The translations under genes were made by a program, and so were the position numbers. DNA of 64,000 nucleotides, from assembly GCA_002715965.1 (NCBI GenBank), contig PBAL01000047.1, positions 1 through 64,000 on the forward strand. Reading direction: 5' to 3'. Under the pieces are notes generated by a model that saw nothing but the letters and a program-made list of their open reading frames with translations, searched no databases and was not told the origin of the DNA. This document shows positions 47,394-56,255 of this stretch, piece after piece. Each line of letters begins with the position of its first letter. Within the stretch, counting starts at the first letter, position 1. Source of the stretch: Verrucomicrobiales bacterium (GTDB taxonomy: Bacteria; Verrucomicrobiota; Verrucomicrobiia; Limisphaerales; JAYPXF01).

Positions 47394-47807
47394 AAGTGAT
47401 GAAAGGGTTTCTCAAGTGGGACAGGAGCGGATCATTTGAGGGGGCCTGGAGGAAGTCTAGAAATAAACGGCAGGCGTTAACATGTGTCATTGAGAGTGGT
47501 CGCAACCGAGGACTGCGCGATAAGAAATCGAGCGTTCGGCAGCAGTCAGATCAAGCGGTTTTCGATGCGCCCCCCCTCACCCCGCACTCTCCCGCTGGGA
47601 GAGGGAGAACATAGCGAACCACTCATTCATAAAGCGCGTTTCATGTATGGCGACAGCACAACTTCCCTCTCCCGGTGGGCTGTCAATTAACCCACAATTC
47701 TGTCGGGGAGTTGGCGGTTGCGCGGCAGCGTCTTGGACTTGCCGTAGTCCAAACCGCTGAAGTTCCAAGGCAGCAGAATGATCCTCAATCATTCCTCAAC
47801 CAAGCAG
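47394..47807. other. Intergenic debris with palindromes
   Basis: No gene is recognised upstream of the aldehyde dehydrogenase. A pair of GGGAGAGGGA (around 47590) and TCCCTCTCCC (around 47665) stretches forms an imperfect inverted repeat of the common CTCACCC...GGGAGAGGGAG intergenic type, with an inner palindrome around AAAGCGCGTTT near 47636. Confidence 0.45.
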
Positions 47808-48013
47808 AGCCACATTCGGGTGGAGATTCTGGATCGTCCGGGGAACGCGATTCCCGGGTTTGAGGCGAGCGACTGCGAGGCGATTTCCGGGAATGAACTT
47901 GACCACGTCGTGCACTGGGAGGGGAGAGCGATCTGGATGCGATATCAGGCAAACCGATCCAGTTACGATTCCAGATCAAGAACGCGAGTCTCTACTCCTT
48001 TCGCTTCGAGTAG
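47808..48013 (+). pseudogene. C-terminal tail of a secreted glycosidase/BNR-type protein
   Basis: Reads SHIRVEILDRPGNAIPGFEA then SDCEAISGNELDHVVHWEG, and after a +1 shift near 47923 continues LDAISGKPIQLRFQIKNASL ending YSFRFE and a TAG at 48011-48013. This is the typical C-terminus (RVEILDADGxPIPGF...LRFxLKDADLYSFRF) of large secreted proteins of Planctomycetota/Verrucomicrobiota. Only the last ~65 residues remain, with a frameshift; the upstream part is missing. Confidence 0.75.
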
Positions 48014-48196
48014 AGTCAATTGAGCGCGGATCACGCGGTTGTGACAAACGGTCGGGCGAAGCTCCCGATGAGACGTTTGGGCTTTTGGTGTAATTTATCC
48101 GTTCAGCGTGGCGAGTCGCGCCGGATACTCAATTCGCATTGGCAATGCCACGCTCGGCTCAGCAGGAGCTTCCCCACCGATCGCAGGCACAGCCAC

Positions 48197-49324
48197 TTAC
48201 TCCGCTATCATGATGCACGAAGGCATCGTGACCTCGATCGTTTTACCGACCTTCTTCAACTTGCCTGCTTCGCCAACTCGGAAGGTGACCAGACTGTTCC
48301 CCGGCATGTTCGCGCAGAAGAGATGCCTTCCATCCGGCGCAATCGCAAGATTCTGCGGACCTTTGCCAAGGCTGGGGATGATTTCGATCAGCTTCAGTTT
48401 GCCGTCCTTGCTAATTTGATAGCCGCCGATGCTGTCGTGTCCCCGGTTGGTGCCATAGAGAAACTTTCCGTTCGGAGTGATCTTCAAGTCGGCCGTATGC
48501 GTCCGGCCCCCGAAGTCCTTTGGCAGTGTGGAGATGTTCTGAATCTCGGTCAGCTTTCCTGCTTTCGCAGCGTAGGAAAAAACGGAAATGGTGTTGGCCA
48601 ATTCGTTGATCACGTAAACAAACTTACCGTTCGGATGAAAGGTGAGATGCCTCGGTCCGGAACCGGCGGGGACTTTGACGAAGGAGGGCTTGTTTTGGGT
48701 GATCTTCCCGAGTTCCGGCTCGAGTCGGTAGCTCATCACCTTGTCGATGCCCAGATCCGCAGCAAAGGCAAAGCGATTGTCCGGACTGACGACCACGCAA
48801 TGCGCATACGGAGCCTTCTGCCGCTTCGGATCCACGCTCGAACCTTTGTGTCGAAACAGTGATTCCATCTTGCCCAATGACCCGTTCTTCTTCAGCGGAA
48901 TGGATCCAACATCACCGGTCAAATAGTTCGCAACCAAGAGAGATTTGCCAGTCGCGTCGACGTCCAGATAACAAGACGCCTTCCCATGGGTGGACTGTCG
49001 GTTTAGCAGCTTCAAGTTGCCGGAACGTCCTTTGAGCGCAAACGCCGCGACTTGGTTGATCTCCCCGCCGAACGAACTGGCGTCGATGGAATACAGGAAG
49101 CGCTGGTCGTCCGAAAGCGCCAGGAAGAATGGATGCTCCACCTGGTCGTTTGAAGCGACCTGCTTCAACGCACCTGATTTCAGATTCAAGCGGTAGGCAT
49201 GGATTGCACCCTTCTCGCCGGCTGCGAATGAGGACACAAAGACGAGCGGTTGCGGTTTGGCTGGAGCTGATTTGGCAGTGTTCATGGTCAGGATTGAAAC
49301 AAGCAGGATGCAGAGCAGACGCAT
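48197..49324 (-). CDS. Lactonase-family seven-bladed beta-propeller protein
   Basis: A 375-residue exported protein (signal peptide MRLLCILLVSILTMNTAKSA) of the 6-phosphogluconolactonase/YkgB-type lactonase family: LVFVSSFAAGEKGAIHAYRL, FLALSDDQRFLYSID, YAHCVVVSPDNRFAFAADLG, GPRHLTFHPNGKFVYVINEL, TADLKITPNGKFLYGTNRGH and GPQNLAIAPDGRHLFCANMP. True 6-phosphogluconolactonase works in the cytoplasm; exported relatives are thought to act on other lactones or simply bind. The same propeller is fused to the sulfatase at 15268-17697. It is flanked on both sides by gene remnants. No operon partner. Confidence 0.88.
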   Translation of the reverse strand: MRLLCILLVSILTMNTAKSAPAKPQPLVFVSSFAAGEKGAIHAYRLNLKSGALKQVASNDQVEHPFFLALSDDQRFLYSIDASSFGGEINQVAAFALKGRSGNLKLLNRQSTHGKASCYLDVDATGKSLLVANYLTGDVGSIPLKKNGSLGKMESLFRHKGSSVDPKRQKAPYAHCVVVSPDNRFAFAADLGIDKVMSYRLEPELGKITQNKPSFVKVPAGSGPRHLTFHPNGKFVYVINELANTISVFSYAAKAGKLTEIQNISTLPKDFGGRTHTADLKITPNGKFLYGTNRGHDSIGGYQISKDGKLKLIEIIPSLGKGPQNLAIAPDGRHLFCANMPGNSLVTFRVGEAGKLKKVGKTIEVTMPSCIMIAE

Positions 49325-49432
49325 GGTCCGCCCAATCTGGGGGAGCCGCTTCGCGTGTCAACAAAATCAACATGGTTGAAGCGCGCGTTTTTGATCCGGC
49401 CAAGCGGACGGATCGCCTCCTAATTCTCCCCA

Positions 49433-49519
49433 TGCTCAAGACACCCATTGTCGCGCTCACGGCTCTCCTGTGTTGCTTTAGCCTCCGCGCCGCGGACGAC
49501 GGTGACGTGAAAGATGTCA
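49433..49519 (+). pseudogene. Orphan signal-peptide fragment cut by transposase remnant
   Basis: MLKTPIVALTALLCCFSLRA followed by ADDGDVKD is a normal Sec signal peptide and mature start with no gene behind it: within a few codons the sequence becomes the transposase tail at 49520-49705 in another frame. The original gene was probably interrupted by an insertion sequence and most of it lost. Confidence 0.55.
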
Positions 49520-49705
49520 GCGTCATCAATCGGCTCGGGCATCACCGAAGCGGCTTGCAAACGCCTGGTCAAGGAACGGATGTGCGGTTCGGGGATGGAA
49601 TGGAAAAGTGATGGTGCCGGGGAAGTGCTTCGGCTGCGCAGTCTCTTGCTCTTGAACCAACGCTGGCAACAGTTCTGGTCCGAAATCTCTCAATACGGCA
49701 TCTGA
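49520..49705 (+). pseudogene. C-terminal transposase fragment (ISKra4-like)
   Basis: Reads ASSIGSGITEAACKRLVKER then MCGSGMEWKSDGAGEVLRLR and SLLLLNQRWQQFWSEISQYG, ending in TGA. The SGxTEAACK...R..GSGM.W....A..VL.LRSL pattern is the C-terminus of ISKra4-type (DDE) transposases. Only the last ~60 residues remain. The element has lost its catalytic core and left end. Confidence 0.65.
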
Positions 49706-49811
49706 AGTTCAACTCACGAGACCCTGTGCTGACGGCAGACCATAGAACATCAAACTTAGGTCCACCCCCCCCGGGAATTGGCAGGAGACGGCGAATCCAC
49801 AAGGAACAGGC

Positions 49812-50258
49812 ATGAGCATTTTTTCACTGGAAGGAAAAGTCGCGTTGGTGACCGGAGCCGGTCGCGGTATTGGCCGGGGCATTGCCGAAGAATTGGCCAG
49901 ACATGGAGCGAAGGTGGCTTGCGCGGCGCGCACGGTCGAGCAGTTGGAGGCCGCGGCCCAAGCAATTCGCGACGAAGGTGGTTAGGCGATGGCCTTGCCA
50001 CTCGATGTGGGCAAAATTGATTCTCACAACGCAGCCTTGGACAAGGTGACCAAGTCGCAGGCAGTCGAATTTGGAAAGCACAACATTCAAGCCAATTGCC
50101 TCTGTCCTGGCTTCGTGAAGACACCTCTGACCGAGACGATCTGGTCGGACAAGACCATGCAGGATTGGGTGGAGTCGCGCCTCCCTGCCGGACGTCTCGC
50201 CACGCCCAAAGACGTGGCCTGCGACAACTGGCCGCTGCCGGGCAGCGCAACGGCGTGA
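49812..50258 (+). pseudogene. Decayed short-chain dehydrogenase (gluconate 5-dehydrogenase/FabG-like)
   Basis: The frame starts MSIFSLEGKVALVTGAGRGI with the Rossmann TGAGRGIG motif and reaches RDEGG, where CAG has become TAG (49983-49985). It resumes in frame with MALPLDVGKIDSHNAALDKV and then jumps to TKSQAVEFGKHNIQANCLCP, GFVKTPLTETIW and the RLPAGRLATPKDV close. The ~90 residues that carry the Asn-Ser-Tyr-Lys active site are deleted. A stop codon plus loss of the catalytic core make it non-functional. An intact but different SDR lies at 50400-51131. Confidence 0.85.
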
Positions 50259-50270
50259 ACCAGTACGTTT

Positions 50271-50356
50271 AATCAACCGCAAAGAACGCATAGATCACAA
50301 AGATATTCTTGTTCCGCTTCGATTCTCTGCGCTCTATGCGTTCTTTGTGGTTGATT
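50271..50356. repeat. Inverted repeat, 24-bp arms
   Basis: The arm at 50271-50294 (beginning AATCAACCGCAAAGAACGCA) pairs with 50333-50356 at 23 of 24 positions around a 38-nt spacer. It lies between the SDR pseudogene and the intact SDR gene. The AACCACAAAGAACGCA type of intergenic palindrome is common in environmental genomes; in RNA it would make a long hairpin 44 bp before the SDR start. Confidence 0.7.
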
Positions 50357-50399
50357 CCATGGCTTTCGTATTTGTTCCCGTTGGCCCTATGCTCGGCAC

Positions 50400-51131
50400 A
50401 TGGAAAGCAAAACCATCCTGATCACCGGCGTCAGCCGTGGACTCGGCCATGGACTGGCCTTGGCGTGCGTGGAGCGTGGGGACACTGTCCTCGGCCTTGG
50501 CCGCAGCGCAGCCACCGACCTTGAGGCCCAATCCAATTTTCACTTTGCGCAGGCTGATGTTGCCGAGGCCGAGGCGTGCGCCACAGCCTTGGATACCCTG
50601 TTGAGTGAACGCGCCCGTCTCGATGGCGTCATTCTCAATGCCGGCATTCTCGGCCCAATCGCCGACATGCGGGATCAGTCCGTCGACACCATGAAGAACG
50701 TCCTGGAGGTAAATCTCTGGGCCAACAAAACGCTGCTCGATCTGCTCCTGGCTCGAGACCTCACAATCGGGCAAGTAGTCGGCATTTCTTCGGGCGCGGC
50801 CGTCAATGGGAACCGAGGCTGGGGCGGCTACTCCCTCTCGAAGGCCGCCTTGAACATGTTGATTAAGCTCTACGCCAAGGAGCGGGAGGACATTCATTTC
50901 AGCGCGCTTGCTCCCGGTCTCGTCGATACCAACATGCAGGACCAGATTCGCGCCATGCCCGACGATGCTCCGTTCCCCAGTGTCGCCCAGCTCAAGCAGG
51001 CAACGGGCACTGACGCCATGCCCGATTCCACGATTGCCGGCCAACGCGTATTGGCTGCCTTGGATCGTCTCCCCGGCCTGATCGAGAGCGGTGAGTTCGC
51101 CGATATCCGCAAGCCGCCGTTGACTGATTGA
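50400..51131 (+). CDS. Short-chain dehydrogenase/reductase
   Basis: A 243-residue classical SDR using NAD(P): cofactor motif T9-G-V-S-R-G-L-G-H-G, NAG at 80-82, catalytic S131 in VGISSGAAV, Y144 and K148 in GGYSLSKAALNML, and PGLVDTNM after it. The start MESKTILITG is standard. SDRs of this size reduce or oxidise a wide range of alcohols, sugars and acyl groups; no substrate can be named. It is flanked by a palindromic repeat upstream and a broken DUF1501 gene downstream and seems to be one of the few surviving genes in this eroded stretch. Confidence 0.9.
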   Translation: MESKTILITGVSRGLGHGLALACVERGDTVLGLGRSAATDLEAQSNFHFAQADVAEAEACATALDTLLSERARLDGVILNAGILGPIADMRDQSVDTMKNVLEVNLWANKTLLDLLLARDLTIGQVVGISSGAAVNGNRGWGGYSLSKAALNMLIKLYAKEREDIHFSALAPGLVDTNMQDQIRAMPDDAPFPSVAQLKQATGTDAMPDSTIAGQRVLAALDRLPGLIESGEFADIRKPPLTD

Positions 51132-51144
51132 GACGGCGACACCC

Positions 51145-51618
51145 TCAGGATCGAAACAGTTCTCGAACCACATTTCCGTAGACGTCCGTCAGGCGGAAAT
51201 CACGTCCGGCGTAGCGGTAGGTGAGCCTTTCGTGATCGACGCCGAGGAGATGGAGGATCGTGGCGTGCATGTCGTGCATGTGCACCTTGTCGATCGCGGC
51301 GCGGTAGCCGTAGGCGTCCGTTTCGCCGTGCGAGTAGCCGCCCCGTGTCCCAGCTCCGGCGAGCCAGTGGGTGAAGCCAAGCGGGTTGTGGTCGCGATGG
51401 CTTTTCCAACATGTGGAATTCTGGCTTCCTTCGCGGGAATACCCTCCACGCCGATGGGCATGCCTTGGGTATGACCGGGAAGGAACACGTTCGAAAAAGC
51501 CGCGCGTGCCCGACACACTCGCGCCGGGATTAATCGAGACAAAGTCGGGCAGGTTTCTGTTCTCCGTGCCGAGACCGTAGGCCACCCAGGAACCGATGCT
51601 GGGACAATCGATCGCCTA
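51145..51618 (-). pseudogene. Decayed DUF1501 gene (second copy)
   Basis: Minus-strand pieces of a DUF1501 protein: [20 protein letters not shown] and [18 protein letters not shown], then in another frame [20 protein letters not shown] and [10 protein letters not shown], then back to the first frame [20 protein letters not shown] and [20 protein letters not shown] to the normal C-terminal [13 protein letters not shown]. The N-terminal third is missing and ~250 residues between HVGK and RDHN are deleted. It is the third DUF1501 locus in this window; the 5' breakpoint near 51618 coincides with the start of the next remnant. Confidence 0.82.
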
Positions 51619-51983
51619 CCGGCGTCATCCGTCAAGACAAGATCGTCCTGACCAGTGATCCGGAGAAGCACATTCCAAGCGTACGTCTGCGAATGGCCGA
51701 ACAGCCGACGAATCAGTTGGATTACTCGCTTGAGATGATCGTCACCGGTATTGTTGCGGAAGACAGCCTCAGCTTCTCGATCAATGAACATGAAATTCCC
51801 CCGATCAGCTGGAAACGGGTCGAACAGGAGGGAGCTGGCATTCTGCACATCACGGTGGTTCTCGACGCCAAAACCCTGCAGTTTGGTGACAACACGATCG
51901 CAGCGCGGATCGAGGCCACTCGGAAGAAGTTCAATACCGAGATACAGTGGCTCGCGTTGACGGTCCGCCGGCGTCCGGACTGA
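51612..51983 (+). pseudogene. C-terminal fragment of an unidentified secreted protein
   Basis: An open frame without a start codon at its upstream end, reading [20 protein letters not shown], then LDYSLEMIVTGIVAEDSLSF, SINEHEIPPISWKRV and TLQFGDNTIAARIEATRKKF to a TGA at 51981-51983. The beta-strand pattern (LEMIVTG..., FGDNTIAARI) resembles a C-terminal beta-sandwich of a larger protein. Its upstream end meets the DUF1501 remnant at ~51615, so both were joined by a rearrangement. A 96-residue product from ATG 51693 is possible but unlikely to be functional. Confidence 0.55.
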
Positions 51984-52027
51984 AGACGCGTTTGAAAACG
52001 CTTGGGATGCCGTTAGGCTGCTTCAAG

Positions 52028-54754
52028 ATGCACCGCGGCATGCGCATTCAACTGGCTGTTCTCATCAGCTGCTTCCTGGCTTCGTCGGCACAAAGTGAGG
52101 ACGCTCGAGTTGACTCGCTGTTGACGCGCTATTGTCTGGACTGCCACGACGCTGAAGTCAGGAAGGCCGATGTTGATCTGTCCACTCACGCGTCGCCGGA
52201 CGCATTCCTGAAGCAGCGACGAATTTGGAGTCGCGCGCAGGAAATGTTGTCCACGGGTGAGATGCCTCCCAAGAAGAAACCTCAACCGACAGACTCCGAG
52301 CGACGAGAACTGGCGGCTTGGATTCGGACGTCGCTGAATAGCGTGGATTGGGAGGCGGTTCGTTCTCCGGGGCGTGTTTCCTCTGCGCGGCTGACCCGGG
52401 CTGAGTATCGATATTCGATTGAGGATCTGTTTGGTGTCAGAATCGATCTTGAGGGGCTCTTGCCGGATGATCCGGAAGGGCTCAGTGGCTTCGCAAACGA
52501 CCGCGGGTCGTTGATGATGACCGGGAAACAACTGGCTCGTTACTTGAAGACGGCAGAAGTTGTGGCCGCTGCGATTGTGGACGGTGGTGCGGATGAATCG
52601 GTGTCGATTCATTACGAGGTTGAGGAGGGGGAAAACGTCAGTTGGAGGAAGCGGCCGACGAAAGAGAAGGACGGCTCCAAGGGCTGGACGTTCAGTTCAC
52701 GGCTGGGAACGAAGTACCAATCGATCAGCAAGACTTTCGATTTTCCGCTGACGGGCCGCTATCGCGTTCACATGCGCGCGCGCAGCAAGGGACCGGGACC
52801 GAACGCAGCTGCGTGGATTGCGGTGGATTCGGTGAACGACGCGTCACGGGAGGCGGGCATTCTGGTAACTGGCAAGGAACTGGATGTATACGAGACGGAG
52901 ATCTTCGTCACGCGCGGCCAACACAACATCCTGTTTGGTTATGATTTCTACGGTTCACTCTGGTTGCCGGAAGCGCCGGAACGTCCGCAAACCAAGCTGG
53001 GCCAGAGCACATTCCATCCTCCGCCATACGACCCCAAGCCACTCTTGCCCCGAGGCGTCACGTTGATCGATTTGAATTCCGCAGAACTCACCCCGCCGGC
53101 TGACAAACGCGTGCGTGCCACCGAGTTGGTCCAGCGGATCAATAAAGGTTACTTCCCAGCCGTACTGGACCATCTGATGATGCAAAAGTTTCACTATGAG
53201 AAAGGTTATCTCCCGGTCTTCCTGGGCGGTCTCAGTTACGAGTATACGGAGAATATCGTTCCGGCCCTTGCCGAGCTTGCTGAGATTGTTGGCACCGAGC
53301 GACAGGCTTTGGAAAAGATCTGGAAGGACCATGAACCGGTGGAATACGCGGAATTGACGAAGATCAAGAATCTCCAGCGGGAGGCATGGACGAAACAGGA
53401 GAACAGCCGCAAGGAACAGATCGGTGATTTGTTTGTCGATTGGATCGAGATGGAATTCATTCCCGGCTCAGGAAATCCGCCTCAGAGTGAAGATGAGCTT
53501 GTTGCGTTTCTCGATGAACTTCTGCCGCGCGCCTACCGTCGGCAGGTGGGACGTGTCCAACGCGGCGAGTATCTACGGGTTTATCGCGACGAACGAAAAG
53601 CCGGTGTGAACCATTCGACGGCGTTTGAGAGGGTGCTCATGGCGATCCTGGTTTCTCCGGGTTTTCTCTATCGCGACGACGGACCGGCGGTTGGGGCCGG
53701 CATCACAATGTTGGACGACTACGCGTTGGCCGCGCGCCTGGCGGGTTTTCTCTGGTCTTCATTGCCGGACGATGTTCTGAGCGAGACGGCTCAAAAGGGA
53801 ACGCTGCAAAACGAAGCTGATCTTGCGCGGCAGGTCGATCGCATGTTGGACGATGATCGGCGTCGCCTGCGCTTGAGCAGATTGTTTATCTCCCAATGGC
53901 TGGATCTGTCAGGCATTGGCCGGGAGAAGGAACCGGACAAGGAACTCTTCCGCTACTTCAGTTGGCGCTTGGCAGAGGACATGCGCATGGAGCCCACGCT
54001 GATGTTCGACCGTCTCCTGCGCGAAGACCGAAGCATCTTGGAACTGCTCGACTGCGACGATGCATTCGTCAACGAACGCCTGGCCCGCATCTACGACATG
54101 GAAGGTGTGAGCGGTGCCGAGTTCCGTCCGGTTGTTTTGGATGATCGCAGACGCGGTGGGGTGCTCGGAACGGCGGCAATGTTGAGTGCAACCTCGCTTG
54201 CGACTCGCACCAGCCCCGTGCGTCGCGGACAGTTTGTGCTGGAGACACTGCTGGATGTGTATCTTCCCCCTCCACCAGCGGGCGTTCCAGAGTTGGATGA
54301 AGACGCCGGTGAGTCGGGGGAAGTATCATCGCGTGAATCACTTGCACGACACCGGGCCGACCCGCGCTGCTCCAGTTGCCATGCAAAGATCGACCCGCTC
54401 GGATTCGCCTTGGAAAATTTCGATTGGATTGGGCGTTGGCGCGAACGAGATCCAGCCGGACCCGTCAATGCGACCGGAGAGATGCCCGATGGACGCAAGT
54501 TGAACGGGGTCGCCGGTCTGAAGAATTACCTCTTGAAAGAACGCGCCGATGATTTCGCCCGGGCATTGACCAAAGCGCTTCTCGCATATGCGCTTGGCAG
54601 GGAATTGGAGTACTTTGACGAGCATGCGATCCGCACGATCGCCAAGGCGTTAAAGGCTGACAACTACCGGGCTCGAACGCTCGTGAAGGAGATCATTAAG
54701 AGCTATCCGTTTCGCTATCGCCAGGTGGATGAGGAGAAGAAGGAAAGCAAATGA
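52028..54754 (+). CDS. DUF1592-type cytochrome c protein (pair C)
   Basis: A 908-residue exported protein. Signal peptide, then C36-L-D-C39-H40 (cytochrome c), DUF1587 (RLTRAEYRYSIEDLFGVRID), a carbohydrate-binding-like beta region (about 200-320; TGRYRVHMRARSKGPGP), a helical insert (about 380-500), DUF1595 (LPRAYRRQVGRVQRGEYLRV), DUF1592 (DYALAARLAGFLWSSLPDD), DUF1588 (RRRGGVLGTAAMLSATSLAT) and DUF1585 with C781-S-S-C784-H785. It is the largest of the three copies and groups by layout with pair B. ATG 52040 is an alternative start that shortens the signal peptide by four residues. Its stop overlaps the DUF1552 start by 4 nt (ATGA), direct evidence of translational coupling. Confidence 0.9.
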   Translation: MHRGMRIQLAVLISCFLASSAQSEDARVDSLLTRYCLDCHDAEVRKADVDLSTHASPDAFLKQRRIWSRAQEMLSTGEMPPKKKPQPTDSERRELAAWIRTSLNSVDWEAVRSPGRVSSARLTRAEYRYSIEDLFGVRIDLEGLLPDDPEGLSGFANDRGSLMMTGKQLARYLKTAEVVAAAIVDGGADESVSIHYEVEEGENVSWRKRPTKEKDGSKGWTFSSRLGTKYQSISKTFDFPLTGRYRVHMRARSKGPGPNAAAWIAVDSVNDASREAGILVTGKELDVYETEIFVTRGQHNILFGYDFYGSLWLPEAPERPQTKLGQSTFHPPPYDPKPLLPRGVTLIDLNSAELTPPADKRVRATELVQRINKGYFPAVLDHLMMQKFHYEKGYLPVFLGGLSYEYTENIVPALAELAEIVGTERQALEKIWKDHEPVEYAELTKIKNLQREAWTKQENSRKEQIGDLFVDWIEMEFIPGSGNPPQSEDELVAFLDELLPRAYRRQVGRVQRGEYLRVYRDERKAGVNHSTAFERVLMAILVSPGFLYRDDGPAVGAGITMLDDYALAARLAGFLWSSLPDDVLSETAQKGTLQNEADLARQVDRMLDDDRRRLRLSRLFISQWLDLSGIGREKEPDKELFRYFSWRLAEDMRMEPTLMFDRLLREDRSILELLDCDDAFVNERLARIYDMEGVSGAEFRPVVLDDRRRGGVLGTAAMLSATSLATRTSPVRRGQFVLETLLDVYLPPPPAGVPELDEDAGESGEVSSRESLARHRADPRCSSCHAKIDPLGFALENFDWIGRWRERDPAGPVNATGEMPDGRKLNGVAGLKNYLLKERADDFARALTKALLAYALGRELEYFDEHAIRTIAKALKADNYRARTLVKEIIKSYPFRYRQVDEEKKESK

Positions 54755-56112
54755 AACACGTCCCCCTTTCGAGAAGAACTTTCCTTCGTGGACTCGGCGC
54801 TGCCTTGCCGTTGCCGTTTCTCGAGGCCATGTCGCCGAGCTTCAGCTTTGGTGCGACTGCAGAGGCCGCACGAAAGAACAAACCGCCCGTGCGCTTTCTC
54901 TGGCTCTACCAGGCGAATGGGTTTCTCCCCACCGCCTGGAATCCCACCGGCACAGGGCGCGAGTTTGAATTGTCCCGCACACTGAAACCATTCGAGCACT
55001 TCAAGGATCGCCTGACCGTGACGCGAAACCTGCGGACGCGCGCCTACGGAAACCACATTGGCAAGGTCACGGCGTTATTGACCGGAGTGCAGGCGGAGCG
55101 CGATCGGAAGTTGGGGGTCTATTCCAGCGCGCGATCAATCGACCAACAGATCGCTGACCATATCGGTCGCGACACGCTGTTGCCGTCCCTTCAACTCGGC
55201 GTCGAACACCCGGGGCAGGGTTATTGCAGCGGAGCGAACAGCCCCGTTTCCTACGGCGCGACCGTATCCTGGAAAACACCTACCACAATGCTCATGCCGG
55301 AGATTGATCCGCGTGCGGCGTTTGAATCGCTATTTGGCGCTGGGGTCGGCCCGAAGGCGAAGGCGCGTGCCCGTTGGCAGGGCAGCATCCTCGATCTTGC
55401 ACTCGATCAGGCGAAAACGCTGCGCCGCAACGCAACGGCACTGGATAAGCAAAAGCTGGACGAGTATTTGGAAAGTGTAAGGTCAGTTGAACGTCGACTT
55501 CAGCATTCCGAGCGGAGGAAGAAAGAATCCTGGCGACCGTCAACCAAACCTTCGGAGAAACAACTCGCTGCGCCACCGGCAGGTATTCCACAGGATCGCG
55601 CCGAACACGTGCGGATGATGCTCGATCTGATCGCACTCGCAATTTGGACGGATTCCACACGGGTGGCGACGATGATCTACGTCAATAGTTTGTCGGAAGC
55701 GAATTTCAGCTTTCTCGACGGTATCAAAGATCCCTTTCACGCCGGCCTCTCGCATCACGGTTACAAGGACGACAAGATGGAAGGCTACAGCAAGGTAAAC
55801 GAATGGCATGCCGCGCAATCCGCCTATCTGATGAAGCGCCTGGACGATATCGACGAGGGCAATGGAAGCGCCTTGGATAACAGCGTGGTGTTCTTCGGCT
55901 CATCGTTGAAAGACGGGCACGCGCATTCGAACATCGACCTGCCAATTGCCTGTATCGGCCGAGCGGGCGGCGCACTGAAACCGGCGGGCCACGTGATTTG
56001 CCCAGAGAATACCCACATCGCCGACTTGCACCTGACGACGCTCGGTTGGTTTGGTATTCAGGCCAATGATTTCAATAATCTCGGAGCGAGAAGGATTCCC
56101 GGGCTTTCTTGA
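54751..56112 (+). CDS. DUF1552 Tat-exported protein (pair C)
   Basis: A 453-residue DUF1552 protein. A twin-arginine signal LSRRTFLRGLGAALPLPFLEAM (R8-R9) is followed by FLWLYQANGFLPTAWNPTG, LTGVQAERDRKLGVYSSARS, DEYLESVRSVERRL, TDSTRVATMIYVNSLSEANF, LSHHGYKDDKMEGYSKVNEW and FFGSSLKDGHAHSNIDLPIA. It starts inside the last codon of the DUF1592-C gene (ATGA), and the purine-rich AGGAGAAGAAGG just upstream is one of the few clear ribosome-binding sites in this window. The partner relationship is the only functional clue; catalytic activity unknown. Confidence 0.9.
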   Translation: MKHVPLSRRTFLRGLGAALPLPFLEAMSPSFSFGATAEAARKNKPPVRFLWLYQANGFLPTAWNPTGTGREFELSRTLKPFEHFKDRLTVTRNLRTRAYGNHIGKVTALLTGVQAERDRKLGVYSSARSIDQQIADHIGRDTLLPSLQLGVEHPGQGYCSGANSPVSYGATVSWKTPTTMLMPEIDPRAAFESLFGAGVGPKAKARARWQGSILDLALDQAKTLRRNATALDKQKLDEYLESVRSVERRLQHSERRKKESWRPSTKPSEKQLAAPPAGIPQDRAEHVRMMLDLIALAIWTDSTRVATMIYVNSLSEANFSFLDGIKDPFHAGLSHHGYKDDKMEGYSKVNEWHAAQSAYLMKRLDDIDEGNGSALDNSVVFFGSSLKDGHAHSNIDLPIACIGRAGGALKPAGHVICPENTHIADLHLTTLGWFGIQANDFNNLGARRIPGLS

Positions 56113-56255
56113 ATGAATCGATTTCAATGCTTCGGACATTGATTAACGGCTTGGCCCTTGCCTCTGTGAGAAACCGCTAATTCACGTGGAGTGCTCCCCG
56201 AAAACTGGTCCATCTGCCATGAGAGCCGGCAACGCGAAGCGTTGCCCGACTGATC

